From assembly GCF_005876985.1 (NCBI RefSeq), contig NZ_VAHD01000001.1, positions 1,273,501-1,337,500 on the forward strand: a stretch of DNA of 64,000 bases. Direction: 5' to 3'. Numbering within the stretch: position 1 is the first letter of the stretch; each line of letters begins with the position of its first letter. Positions 1 to 6,855 of this stretch are shown here, piece by piece. The position numbers were made by a program, and so were the translations under genes. The DNA comes from Rhodoferax bucti. GTDB lineage: Bacteria > Pseudomonadota > Gammaproteobacteria > Burkholderiales > Burkholderiaceae_C. Under the pieces are notes generated by a model, which saw nothing but the letters and a program-made list of their open reading frames with translations, did not search any database and was not told the DNA's origin.

Positions 1-754
1 CAGTGACCGGGTCCTCCAGCACGCCGATGTCGGGCGCGAAAAAGCGCACTTCCACCGTGGGGGTGTCGTCGTCTGTCTCCGCGGTGGCGGGCTCGCGGCC
101 GCCGAAAGCACGGGCTTCGCGGTTGCTGCGCACTATCAAATCAGGAGCGGGTGGGGCTTGGTCCATGCCGGCTACACCCACACCAGGCACCAAACCCTGG
201 AGCAGGGCGGCATCCGGCTGCAGGCTGAGCACGGTGTCCATGCTGTCGAGCAACAAGCCCAGCCAGGTGGGGCCGTTGTTGAGCCATTGGGCTGCCACGA
301 TCTGCCCGGGTTGCAGGCCCAGCGCGGCGGCCACGCGGGCCAGCAAGGCGTCGTCCGGTGTGCTGCGTTGCAGGCTGGGGGCGGCAAAGGCCAGGCGTGC
401 GCCCTCGCGCCGCAGGGGCACGAGGCCCTTGGCGCATTCCTGCACGATGCGGTCCGGGGCTTGGGGCTGGCCGCCTGCCTGCAGCCAGGCGTGGCAGCTG
501 CCCAGGGTGGGGTGGCCGGCAAACGGCAGCTCGCTGCCGGGGGTGAAGATGCGCACCCGGTAGTCCGCACCCTGCGCCGCCGCTTGGGGGCTGGGGGGCA
601 GCAAAAAGGTGGTCTCGCTGAGGTTGGTCCAGCGGGCAAAGGCCTGCATGGCCTCGGTGCTCAGGCCGGTGCCATCGAGCACCACGGCCAGCGGGTTGCC
701 GAGGTAGGGCTGGTCGGTGAACACGTCCACCTGGCTGTAGGGGCGTTCTTGCAT
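1..754 (-). CDS. PhzF-like isomerase, copy 1 (3' end outside window)
   Basis: Member of the PhzF phenazine-biosynthesis-like family, proteins with a diaminopimelate-epimerase fold that usually catalyse proton shifts on small metabolites. The start ATG at 754 is read from the minus strand, and the frame stays open to the left edge. The first residues read MQERPYSQVDVFTDQPYLGN, followed by WTNLSETTF with the glutamate that is catalytic in PhzF. The last codons visible encode EDPVTG, a family motif about 55 residues before the usual end, so most of the gene is here. It is a close tandem paralogue of the next gene, 22 bp away, probably by local duplication. Its substrate cannot be told from sequence. 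A short interspersed repeat lies in the coding sequence near 131-172. Confidence 0.85.
   Translation of the reverse strand, partial: MQERPYSQVDVFTDQPYLGNPLAVVLDGTGLSTEAMQAFARWTNLSETTFLLPPSPQAAAQGADYRVRIFTPGSELPFAGHPTLGSCHAWLQAGGQPQAPDRIVQECAKGLVPLRREGARLAFAAPSLQRSTPDDALLARVAAALGLQPGQIVAAQWLNNGPTWLGLLLDSMDTVLSLQPDAALLQGLVPGVGVAGMDQAPPAPDLIVRSNREARAFGGREPATAETDDDTPTVEVRFFAPDIGVLEDPVT
131..172 (+). repeat. Short interspersed repeat, copy F (decayed, in PhzF-like gene 1)
   Basis: A diverged match to the roughly 60 bp repeat seen intact at 6779-6838 and 29914-29973. The recognisable part is CTATCAAATCAGGAGC. It lies at the same place in the protein as copy E in the neighbouring paralogue, which suggests the repeat was present before the gene duplicated. 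It is read in frame as part of the protein. Confidence 0.4.
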
Positions 755-776
755 GGGGCCTCCCGGAGAAAAAGAG

Positions 777-1649
777 TCAGAGCAGGGCGGTGCCGCGCAG
801 GCAGGTCACCGAGTCGCCTCCCACCCAGACCTGGCCGCGCGCGTCCTGCCGGATGTGGATGCGGCCTTCGCGCTGGATACAGGTGCCCTGGCTCACGGTG
901 TACTGCGCAGGCATGTAGCCATCGGCAATCAGCCACTGGGCGAGGCTGGCGTTCAGGCTGCCGGTGACCGGGTCTTCGTTGATGCCGTTGAGCGCGGCAA
1001 AGGCGCGTACTTCGAGGTGGTTTGCTATCGAATCAGGAGCTGCTGGCGCACTGTCCATGGCGGCTACGCCCACTTTGACGCCCAAGTGCTTGAGCGCGGG
1101 GTGGTCGGGCTGCAGTTGCAGCACGGTCTGGCGGTCGTCCACCAGCACGCCCAGCCAGTCGGTGCCGTTGCTCAGGTGCTGGGCGGAGATGACTTGCTTG
1201 GCGGTCAGCCCCAGCGCATGGGCGACCTGGGCCAGCAAGGCCGGGCTGGGGTTTTTGCGGGTGAAGTCTGGCGCAGCAAAGGCCAGGCGGGTGCCGTCGC
1301 GGCAAATTTGCACCAAGCCCTTGGCGCACTCCTGCACGATGCGGTCAGGGGCTTGGGACGTGCCACCGGCCTCCAGCCAGGCGTGGCAGCTGCCCAGCGT
1401 GGGGTGGCCGGCAAAGGGCAGTTCACCGCCGGGGGTGAAGATGCGCACCCGGTAGTCGGCACCTCGCGCCGCCGCTTCGGGGCTGGGGGGCAGCAAAAAG
1501 GTGGTTTCACTCAGGTTGGTCCATCGTGCAAAGCCTTGCATGTCTGCCTCGTTCAGCCCGGCGCCGTCGAGCACGACGGCCAGCGGGTTGCCCAGGTACG
1601 GTTGGGCGGTGAACACATCCACTTGGGAGTAGGGGCGTTGCTGGGGCAC
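777..1649 (-). CDS. PhzF-like isomerase, copy 2
   Basis: Complete PhzF-family protein of 290 residues, the normal family length. I chose the GTG at 1649 because the protein then begins VPQQRPYSQVDVFTAQPYLG and aligns with the start of copy 1; the open frame upstream has no family similarity. Visible motifs are NLSETTF (catalytic glutamate), PFAGHPTLGS (substrate-pocket loop) and NEDPVTGS near the C-terminus. It follows the glutathione S-transferase gene by 31 bp on the same strand and is probably co-transcribed with it. Two copies in tandem suggest related but different substrates, or recent duplication. Family assignment is firm; the reaction is unknown. Confidence 0.9.
   Translation of the reverse strand: MPQQRPYSQVDVFTAQPYLGNPLAVVLDGAGLNEADMQGFARWTNLSETTFLLPPSPEAAARGADYRVRIFTPGGELPFAGHPTLGSCHAWLEAGGTSQAPDRIVQECAKGLVQICRDGTRLAFAAPDFTRKNPSPALLAQVAHALGLTAKQVISAQHLSNGTDWLGVLVDDRQTVLQLQPDHPALKHLGVKVGVAAMDSAPAAPDSIANHLEVRAFAALNGINEDPVTGSLNASLAQWLIADGYMPAQYTVSQGTCIQREGRIHIRQDARGQVWVGGDSVTCLRGTALL
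1021..1062 (+). repeat. Short interspersed repeat, copy E (in PhzF-like gene 2)
   Basis: Matches the intact repeat at 6779-6838 over TTTGCTAT, then AGCTGCTGGCGCA. It lies inside the PhzF-like coding sequence, on the strand opposite to the gene, and is translated as a short stretch before LEVRAFAAL. The equivalent site in the tandem paralogue carries copy F. Confidence 0.5.
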
Positions 1650-1680
1650 GAGAAACCTTTCTGTGTGAAACGGTTGAAAC

Positions 1681-2388
1681 CTATGAAAGAGGAAGATCCA
1701 AAACACCACGTGTGGCCGGCCGGGCCAGGATGGCGGCAAACCAGCGCTCCAGGTGCGGCCAGTCCGGGCGCGGCTGGGGCAGGCCAAACCAGCGGTGCAC
1801 ATCGCAGGCCACAGGAATGTCGGCCATGCTGAAATGCTCGCCGCACACCCAGGGGCGGTCGGCCAGGTGGGCGTTGAGCTGGGCCAGGGCCGGCTCGGTG
1901 GCGGCGGTGGAGCGGGCAATCACCGCCGGGTCGCGCTTGTCTGCAGGCGTGCGAAACCACTGCACAAAGGCGCCGCCGCTTTCGCGGTTCAGGGTGGTTT
2001 GCTGCCAGTCCATCCAGCGCTCGGCGTCGAAACGCTGCGCCAGGTCCTGGGGGTAGAGATGTGCGTTGCCCGCCGCCGCGCCGGGCCGCCCCAAGCCAGG
2101 CGACGCCCCCTCGGGGGGCAGCGAGGACACGCTAGTGCCGAGCGTGGGGGCTCCATACTTTGCACAGAGGTAGCGCACGATGGCGTTGCTCTCCCAGAGC
2201 GTGAAGTCGCCATCCTGCAGCGTGGGCACCAGCGCATTGGGGTTCATGGCGAGGTACTCGGGGGTTTTGACCACCCCGAAGGCCAGACCCGCATCGCTGC
2301 GGGTGAAGGCGACGCCGGTTTCCTGCGCGGCCCACACCACCTTGCGAACGTTCAGCGAACTCAGACGGCCCCAGATGTGCAGTGCCAT
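1681..2388 (-). CDS. Glutathione S-transferase family protein with a repeat-encoded insertion
   Basis: Cytosolic GST-type protein of 235 residues. The N-terminal thioredoxin-like domain (about 1-80) includes NALVPTLQDG and WESNAIVRYL, the family's glutathione gamma-glutamyl contact region. A helical domain follows (about 111-235), with FSMADIPVACDVHRW. Between them, residues 81-110 read as low-complexity PTLGTSVSSLPPEG and so on. These are encoded by a GC-rich interspersed repeat at 2083-2151. Without them the protein would be 205 residues, the usual family size. The gene starts 2 bp after the aminotransferase stop, so the two are probably co-transcribed. Whether the insertion in the interdomain linker is tolerated cannot be seen. 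The substrate is unknown. Confidence 0.88.
   Translation of the reverse strand: MALHIWGRLSSLNVRKVVWAAQETGVAFTRSDAGLAFGVVKTPEYLAMNPNALVPTLQDGDFTLWESNAIVRYLCAKYGAPTLGTSVSSLPPEGASPGLGRPGAAAGNAHLYPQDLAQRFDAERWMDWQQTTLNRESGGAFVQWFRTPADKRDPAVIARSTAATEPALAQLNAHLADRPWVCGEHFSMADIPVACDVHRWFGLPQPRPDWPHLERWFAAILARPATRGVLDLPLS
2083..2151. repeat. GC-rich interspersed repeat inside the GST gene
   Basis: Contains the palindromic core GCCCCCTCGGGGGGC, flanked by GGGCCGCCCCAAGCC on one side and GAGCGTGGGGGC on the other. From memory this type of sequence is scattered through Comamonadaceae genomes, usually between genes. Here it is read in frame within a coding sequence. No second copy was seen in this window. 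Confidence 0.55.
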
Positions 2389-2390
2389 GG

Positions 2391-3614
2391 TCAGCCCCGT
2401 TGTGCCTGGATGGCTTCGGCCAGTGCGGCCACGCCGCGGTGGATTTCTTCCACGCTGGGGGTCACAAAACTCAGGCGCATGGAGCGCGCATCGGCCTCGC
2501 CGGCGTAGAAAGGCGCGCCGGGCACAAAGGCTACGCCCTTGTCTACCGCGTGGGGTAGCAGGTTCACCGCGTTCATGCCTTCAGGCAGGCGCGCCCACAG
2601 GAACATGCCGCCGGCCGGAGTGTTCCAGGTGAGCGACTGCTCGGGCTGGGTGGCCGCGTTCGGGAAGTGCTGTGCCAGTGCTTGCAGCATGGCGTCGCGC
2701 TGCGATTTGTAGAGGCTGCGGATGGTGGGCACATGGCGGTCCAGGAAGCCGTTTTGCATCACCTCAAAAATCAGGCGCTGGTTGAAGCTGGGGCTGTGCA
2801 AGTCCGCTGCCTGCTTGGCTTGCAGCAGCTTGGGGTACACCGCCTTGGGCGCCACGATGAAGCCCATGCGCAGGCCGGGCGCCAGCACCTTGGAGAAAGA
2901 GCCTAGGTAAATGCCGCCCTCGGGGTTGCGTGCCGTCAGCGGGGCTGGGGGCGCCTGGTCAAACCACAGGTCGCCATAGGGGTTGTCTTCCATGATGGGC
3001 AGGCCGCTGCGGGCCGCTTCGGCGCTGAGTGCCGCGCGGCGCGCCTCGGTCATGCTGCGGCCGGTGGGGTTCTGGAAGTTGGGCAGCACATACAAAAAGC
3101 GGGCATCGGCAGACTTGGCGGCCAGGTCGGCCATGTCGATGCCGTCGGCGTCGCTGGCCACGCTCACTACATTCGGCTCCATGGGGGTGAAGGCCATCAC
3201 GGCGCCCAGGTAGGTGGGCGACTCGACCAGCACCTTGCTGCCCGCGTCGATCAAGATTTTGGCGACCAGGTCCAGGCCCTGCTGCGAGCCGGTGGTGATG
3301 AGAATTTGGCTGGGGTCCACATTCCAGGTGACGCCGGCGGCGGCGCTTTGCGCCTTGAGTTGGGCGGCCACCAGTTCGCGCAGCGGGCCGTAGCCCTCCG
3401 AGGCGGCGTATTGCAGGGCGCCTGCGGGGTCATCCTTGAGCACTTTGGCGCAGGCTTCTTCAAACTCGGCCACCGGGAAGGTTTTGCTGCTCGGCAGGCC
3501 GCCGGCAAAGCTGATGATGCCGGGCTTCTCGGTGACTTTGAGGATCTCGCGGATCACCGAGGGGTTCATCTTGGCGGCACGTTCGGCCAGGGTCCAGTGG
3601 GTTTCGTGGGTCAT
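2391..3614 (-). CDS. PLP-dependent aminotransferase (2-aminoadipate / class I-II type)
   Basis: Fold-type I aminotransferase of 407 residues. The start at 3614 (MTHETHWTLAERAAKMNPS) is chosen because upstream codons of the open frame show no similarity to the family. Motifs seen are ISFAGGLPSSKTFP at the N-terminus, LYVLPNFQNPTGRSM (PLP-phosphate and substrate contacts), EDNPYGDLWF, and LGSFSKVLAPGLRMGF with the Schiff-base lysine. This pattern fits the LysN/2-aminoadipate and MocR-catalytic-domain subfamily rather than aspartate aminotransferase. It lies 26 bp downstream of the LysE exporter and 2 bp upstream of the GST gene. With a MocR regulator divergently upstream, a role in turning over or exporting an amino acid is plausible but inferred. 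Confidence 0.9.
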   Translation of the reverse strand: MTHETHWTLAERAAKMNPSVIREILKVTEKPGIISFAGGLPSSKTFPVAEFEEACAKVLKDDPAGALQYAASEGYGPLRELVAAQLKAQSAAAGVTWNVDPSQILITTGSQQGLDLVAKILIDAGSKVLVESPTYLGAVMAFTPMEPNVVSVASDADGIDMADLAAKSADARFLYVLPNFQNPTGRSMTEARRAALSAEAARSGLPIMEDNPYGDLWFDQAPPAPLTARNPEGGIYLGSFSKVLAPGLRMGFIVAPKAVYPKLLQAKQAADLHSPSFNQRLIFEVMQNGFLDRHVPTIRSLYKSQRDAMLQALAQHFPNAATQPEQSLTWNTPAGGMFLWARLPEGMNAVNLLPHAVDKGVAFVPGAPFYAGEADARSMRLSFVTPSVEEIHRGVAALAEAIQAQRG

Positions 3615-3640
3615 GGTTGTCTTCTCGTGAAAATGCGGGT

Positions 3641-4273
3641 TCAAGCCTTGAGCATAGGGTAGAGCGAGGCCACCAGGGCCAAGGCCATGCTGATATTGAA
3701 GATGCGCAGGCGCAGCGGGTCTTGCAGCAGGCCGCGCATGGCCTGCCCGAATGCCACCCAAAACGCCGAGCAGGGTGCCCCCAGCACCATGAACACGCCC
3801 GCCAACAGCGCCACCTGTGCCATGCCGGCGGTGGGGGCGAGGTAGGTGCTCATGCAGGTCACGGCCATCACCCAGGCTTTGGGGTTGACCCACTGAAAGG
3901 CGGCGGCTGCCAGAAAGCCCATGGGGCGGGCCGTGCCGCTGGCGGCCGGGGTTGTTGTGTTTGCGTTTGCCGATCCGCTAGGGGCCGCAGGCTTCGCGCT
4001 GGCGAGCTTCCAGGCAATCCACAGCATGTAGGCCGAGCCCAGGTAGCGCAGCAGATCGTAAAACTGCGGAAACCGGTCCAGCACCGAGTGCAGCCCCAGG
4101 CCCACGCACAGCAGCATGAAGGTAAAGCCCAGGTTCACGCCCCAGAGATGGCGCTGCGACTGGCGAAACCCGAAGTTCACGCCCGAGGCCATGAGCATGG
4201 TGTTGTTGGGGCCCGGGGTGACCGAGCTGACGACGGCAAACAGGCCGGCGGCGATCAGGGTGTCAGGGGTCAT
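3641..4273 (-). CDS. LysE/RhtB family amino-acid exporter
   Basis: Inner-membrane protein of 210 residues with the LysE signature near the N-terminus, FAVVSSVTPGPNNTMLMASG, and several hydrophobic helices. FQWVNPKAWVMAV matches the conserved NPK region of the family. A hydrophilic alanine/threonine-rich loop lies near residues 100-118. Known members export amino acids or homoserine lactones. The ATG at 4273 overlaps the EamA stop (ATGA), so the two exporters are translationally coupled. The actual substrate is not evident. Confidence 0.92.
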   Translation of the reverse strand: MTPDTLIAAGLFAVVSSVTPGPNNTMLMASGVNFGFRQSQRHLWGVNLGFTFMLLCVGLGLHSVLDRFPQFYDLLRYLGSAYMLWIAWKLASAKPAAPSGSANANTTTPAASGTARPMGFLAAAAFQWVNPKAWVMAVTCMSTYLAPTAGMAQVALLAGVFMVLGAPCSAFWVAFGQAMRGLLQDPLRLRIFNISMALALVASLYPMLKA

Positions 4274-5208
4274 GCGGTTCTCACCTGTGCTGGGGCCGGT
4301 GTGCTGGCCGGCGCTGCGCCGGCAAAACGCTTGCCAATGAACACGGTGGCCACCACCGCCATGGCAAAGCCCACGGTCACGCCGTCCAGCGACTCGCCCA
4401 GCAGGGGGATGGCCGCCAGAATGCTCAAAAACGGTTGCAGCAGCTGCACCTGGCTCACCTTGAGTGTGCCGCCCAGTGCCAGCCCGCGGTACCAGGCGAA
4501 AAAGCCCGCCCACATGGAAAACACACCCACGTAGCCCAGCGCCCACCAGGAGGTGGTTTGCACCGCGTGCTCCGGCCAGGTGAGCCAGGCGCCCGGCAGG
4601 GTGACGGGCAGCGCCAGCACGCACACCCAGCAAATCACCTGCTCCGCACCCAGCGAGGGCGTGACCTTGGCGCCATACACATAGCCCAGGGCCGCAGACA
4701 CCACGGCGCCGAGCATGAGCACATCGCCCCACTCCAGCGCCATGCCGCTGCCGTGCTGCAGCGCACGGTAGAGCGAGAACACCACCACCAGCCCGGCGCC
4801 CGCACAGGCGCTCACCCAAAAGCCCAGCCGTGCGCGCTGGTGCATCACCAGGGCCGCCACCACGGCGGTGGCCAGCGGCAGCAGTGCAATGATCACCGCC
4901 GCATGGCTGGCGCTGATGGTGCGCAGCGCATAGCCGATGAGCACCGGAAAACCCAGCGCATTGCCCAGCGTGGCCACGGCCAGCGGGCGCCACTCGCCCG
5001 GTGTGGGCCAGCGCGAGCGGGTGGCCAGCAGAAACACCATCGACAAACCGCCGGCCAGCGCGGCGCGGCACAGCGTCACAAACCAGGGGCTGAGCTGCGG
5101 CGCATCGACGGTGCCAGTGGCCAGGCGGGTCATGGGCAGGGTGACGGCAAAGATCGCCACACCGAGCAAGCCCAGCCAGAGGCCGCGTGTTTCGTTTTTG
5201 GAATTCAT
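4270..5208 (-). CDS. EamA/DMT family transporter
   Basis: Ten-helix drug/metabolite transporter family protein of 312 residues with two EamA repeats. The first runs from about residue 6 (LWLGLLGVAIFAVTLPMTRL) and the second from about 165 to the end (LSILAAIPLLGESLDGV). The start at 5208 is preferred over an upstream ATG at 5259, because the longer version would run through the operator-like region shared with the divergent regulator and add a non-membrane segment. It is the first gene of an apparent six-gene operon. It probably exports an amino acid or related metabolite, inferred from the LysE and MocR neighbours. Confidence 0.9.
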   Translation of the reverse strand: MNSKNETRGLWLGLLGVAIFAVTLPMTRLATGTVDAPQLSPWFVTLCRAALAGGLSMVFLLATRSRWPTPGEWRPLAVATLGNALGFPVLIGYALRTISASHAAVIIALLPLATAVVAALVMHQRARLGFWVSACAGAGLVVVFSLYRALQHGSGMALEWGDVLMLGAVVSAALGYVYGAKVTPSLGAEQVICWVCVLALPVTLPGAWLTWPEHAVQTTSWWALGYVGVFSMWAGFFAWYRGLALGGTLKVSQVQLLQPFLSILAAIPLLGESLDGVTVGFAMAVVATVFIGKRFAGAAPASTPAPAQVRTA

Positions 5209-5215
5209 GCGATTC

Positions 5216-5276
5216 ACTGTACTTTGAAAAACAGCACACTTGCAGTACAGTTTTGGCAAACACTCTGCAAACTGTA
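5216..5276. promoter_or_regulatory. Operator-like half-sites between EamA gene and MocR regulator
   Basis: A perfect 8 bp inverted repeat, TACAGTTT at 5246-5253 and AAACTGTA at 5269-5276, is separated by 15 bp. An extra ACTGTA occurs at 5216-5221. The sites lie between the EamA start (5208) and the regulator start (5319). MocR-type regulators commonly bind paired repeats in such divergent regions, so this is the likely binding site for the adjacent regulator. That link is inferred. Confidence 0.6.
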
Positions 5277-5318
5277 TTGCTGACTCGACCGTTACAGCGC
5301 CGTGACAAAGGACTGCCC

Positions 5319-6779
5319 ATGTTGATGAAAACCGCCGCCCAATCCCTGGCCGAACAGCTGTGTGCAGTGTTCGCCCAGCGCATCCGCGACCGGCTGCTGG
5401 CCCCCGGGGCCCGCCTGCCCTCGGTGCGCCTGTGTGCCCAGCAGCAGGGGGTCAGCCCGTCAACGGTGGTGGCGGCGTACGACCAGTTGCTGGCGCAGGG
5501 GCTGGTGGAGGCGCGCCGCAACCGCGGGTTTTATGTGCGCGATGTGCCTTCAGCGCCCGTGCACAGTGCGCGAGCAGCTATGAATTCCGTAGCGGGAAGC
5601 ACCACCGCCGGTGCGGCTGCCACACCGGCTGCGCCTGCACCCCGTGCGCCGCTGAATGCCACCGCGTTGATCCGAGGCATGTTCAAGGGCATCAGCAACA
5701 AGCCGCAGCCCGGCATGGGGGTGTTGCCGCAGACGTGGCTGCAAAGCACCTTTCTGGCCACGGCGGTGCGGCGCAGTTGCAGCGTGGAGGCGCTGAACGC
5801 GTTTTCGTTGCAATACGGGGAGCCTGCGGGTGATGTGGGCCTGCGCCGCGCCTTGTCCACCAAGCTGGCGGGGCTGGCGGTGCACGCGGCGCCGGAGCAA
5901 ATCATCACCACCGTGGGGGCGACCAACGCCTTGGATGTGGTGAGCCGCACCCTGCTGCGTGCCGGCGACTATGTGATGGTGGAGGAGCCCGGCTGGGCGA
6001 TTGAGTTCGCCCGGCTGGATGCGCTGGGGGCCCGCATCTTGCCCGTGCCGCGCCGGGCCGATGGGCCGGATTTGGAGGTCATGGCCAAGTATTGCGAGGT
6101 GCACCGCCCGAAGCTGTTTGTGAGTGTGAGCGTGTACCACAACCCCACGGGTTTTTGCCTCTCGCCCAGCAGCGCCTACCGCATCCTGCAGCTGGCACAC
6201 CAGCACGACTTCCATATCGTGGAGGACGACACCTACAGCCACTTCGCCCCCGAGCACGCCACCCGCCTGTGCGCGCTGGATGGCTTGCAGCGCACTATTT
6301 ACGTGGCAGGGTTTGCCAAAATTTTGGCGCCCAACTGGCGCATCGGCTACTTGGCGGCGCCCAAAGACCTGGCCGAGCGCCTGCTGGACACCAAGCTGCT
6401 CTCTACCCTGACCACGCCGGCCTTGCTGGAAAAAGCCATGGCCTGGTGTATCGACCAGGGCCAGCTGCGCCGCCACGCCGAGCGCATCCGCACCCAGCTC
6501 GACGGCGCCCGCGCCCGCAGCGTGAAGCTGGCGCTGGCCCACGGCTGCACGTTTGCAGCCGACCCGGTGGGCCTGTTCGGCTGGGTGGAAACCGGGGTGG
6601 ACACCGACGCCCTGAGCCAGCGCATGCTCGACGAGGGTTACCTGCTGGCGCCGGGCGCCCTGTTTCACGCGCGGCGTACGCCGAGCAGCCTGATGCGCAT
6701 CAACTTCGCTTGCACCCAGGAGGCGCAGTTCTGGAAGACTTTTGCCCGGCTGCGGGATGAGCAGCTGGGAAAGAGCTGA
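5319..6779 (+). CDS. MocR/PdxR-type transcriptional regulator (GntR HTH + aminotransferase domain)
   Basis: Regulator of 486 residues. Residues about 8-75 form a winged helix of GntR type (RLPSVRLCAQQQGVSPSTVV). A linker of about 50 residues rich in Ala, Pro and Thr joins it to an aminotransferase-like domain with VFVSVSVYHNPTGFCLS-type contacts, EDDTYSHF, and GFAKILAPNWRIGY carrying the PLP lysine. MocR proteins sense an amino acid or PLP derivative and switch a divergent operon. The start at 5319 is used because the frame upstream covers the operator region. ATG at 5325 is also possible. Part of the linker is encoded by a short interspersed repeat (5546-5593). The likely target is the divergent exporter/aminotransferase operon. 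Confidence 0.92.
   Translation: MLMKTAAQSLAEQLCAVFAQRIRDRLLAPGARLPSVRLCAQQQGVSPSTVVAAYDQLLAQGLVEARRNRGFYVRDVPSAPVHSARAAMNSVAGSTTAGAAATPAAPAPRAPLNATALIRGMFKGISNKPQPGMGVLPQTWLQSTFLATAVRRSCSVEALNAFSLQYGEPAGDVGLRRALSTKLAGLAVHAAPEQIITTVGATNALDVVSRTLLRAGDYVMVEEPGWAIEFARLDALGARILPVPRRADGPDLEVMAKYCEVHRPKLFVSVSVYHNPTGFCLSPSSAYRILQLAHQHDFHIVEDDTYSHFAPEHATRLCALDGLQRTIYVAGFAKILAPNWRIGYLAAPKDLAERLLDTKLLSTLTTPALLEKAMAWCIDQGQLRRHAERIRTQLDGARARSVKLALAHGCTFAADPVGLFGWVETGVDTDALSQRMLDEGYLLAPGALFHARRTPSSLMRINFACTQEAQFWKTFARLRDEQLGKS
5546..5593 (-). repeat. Short interspersed repeat, copy D (in MocR linker)
   Basis: Aligns over its length with the intact copy at 29914-29973: GCCTTCAGCGCC, then GTGCGCGAGCAGCTATGAAT and CGTAGC. 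It is translated in frame as part of the low-complexity linker between the DNA-binding and aminotransferase domains. The repeat lies opposite to the gene's direction. Confidence 0.6.
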
Positions 6780-6838
6780 TTGCTATGAAATGAATAGCTG
6801 CTTGCGCATGCCGCACGAGCGCTAACGGCTTATTTGGC
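6779..6838 (+). repeat. Short interspersed repeat, copy B (intact, directly after the MocR stop codon)
   Basis: About 60 bp running TTGCTATGAAATGAATAGCT, then GCTTGCGCATGCC, CGAGCGCTAACGGC and TATTTGGC. It begins within or directly after the TGA of the MocR gene and fills most of the space before the convergent HDOD gene stop at 6856. The same sequence in the same position relative to a stop codon occurs after flhC. Confidence 0.7.
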
Positions 6839-6855
6839 ACTTTATTTTGTGGTGC

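Noticed and set aside
5187..5318. Upstream start extending the MocR regulator by 44 residues
   Set aside because: The added segment covers the operator-like repeats and has no family similarity; ATG at 5319 gives a normal N-terminus.
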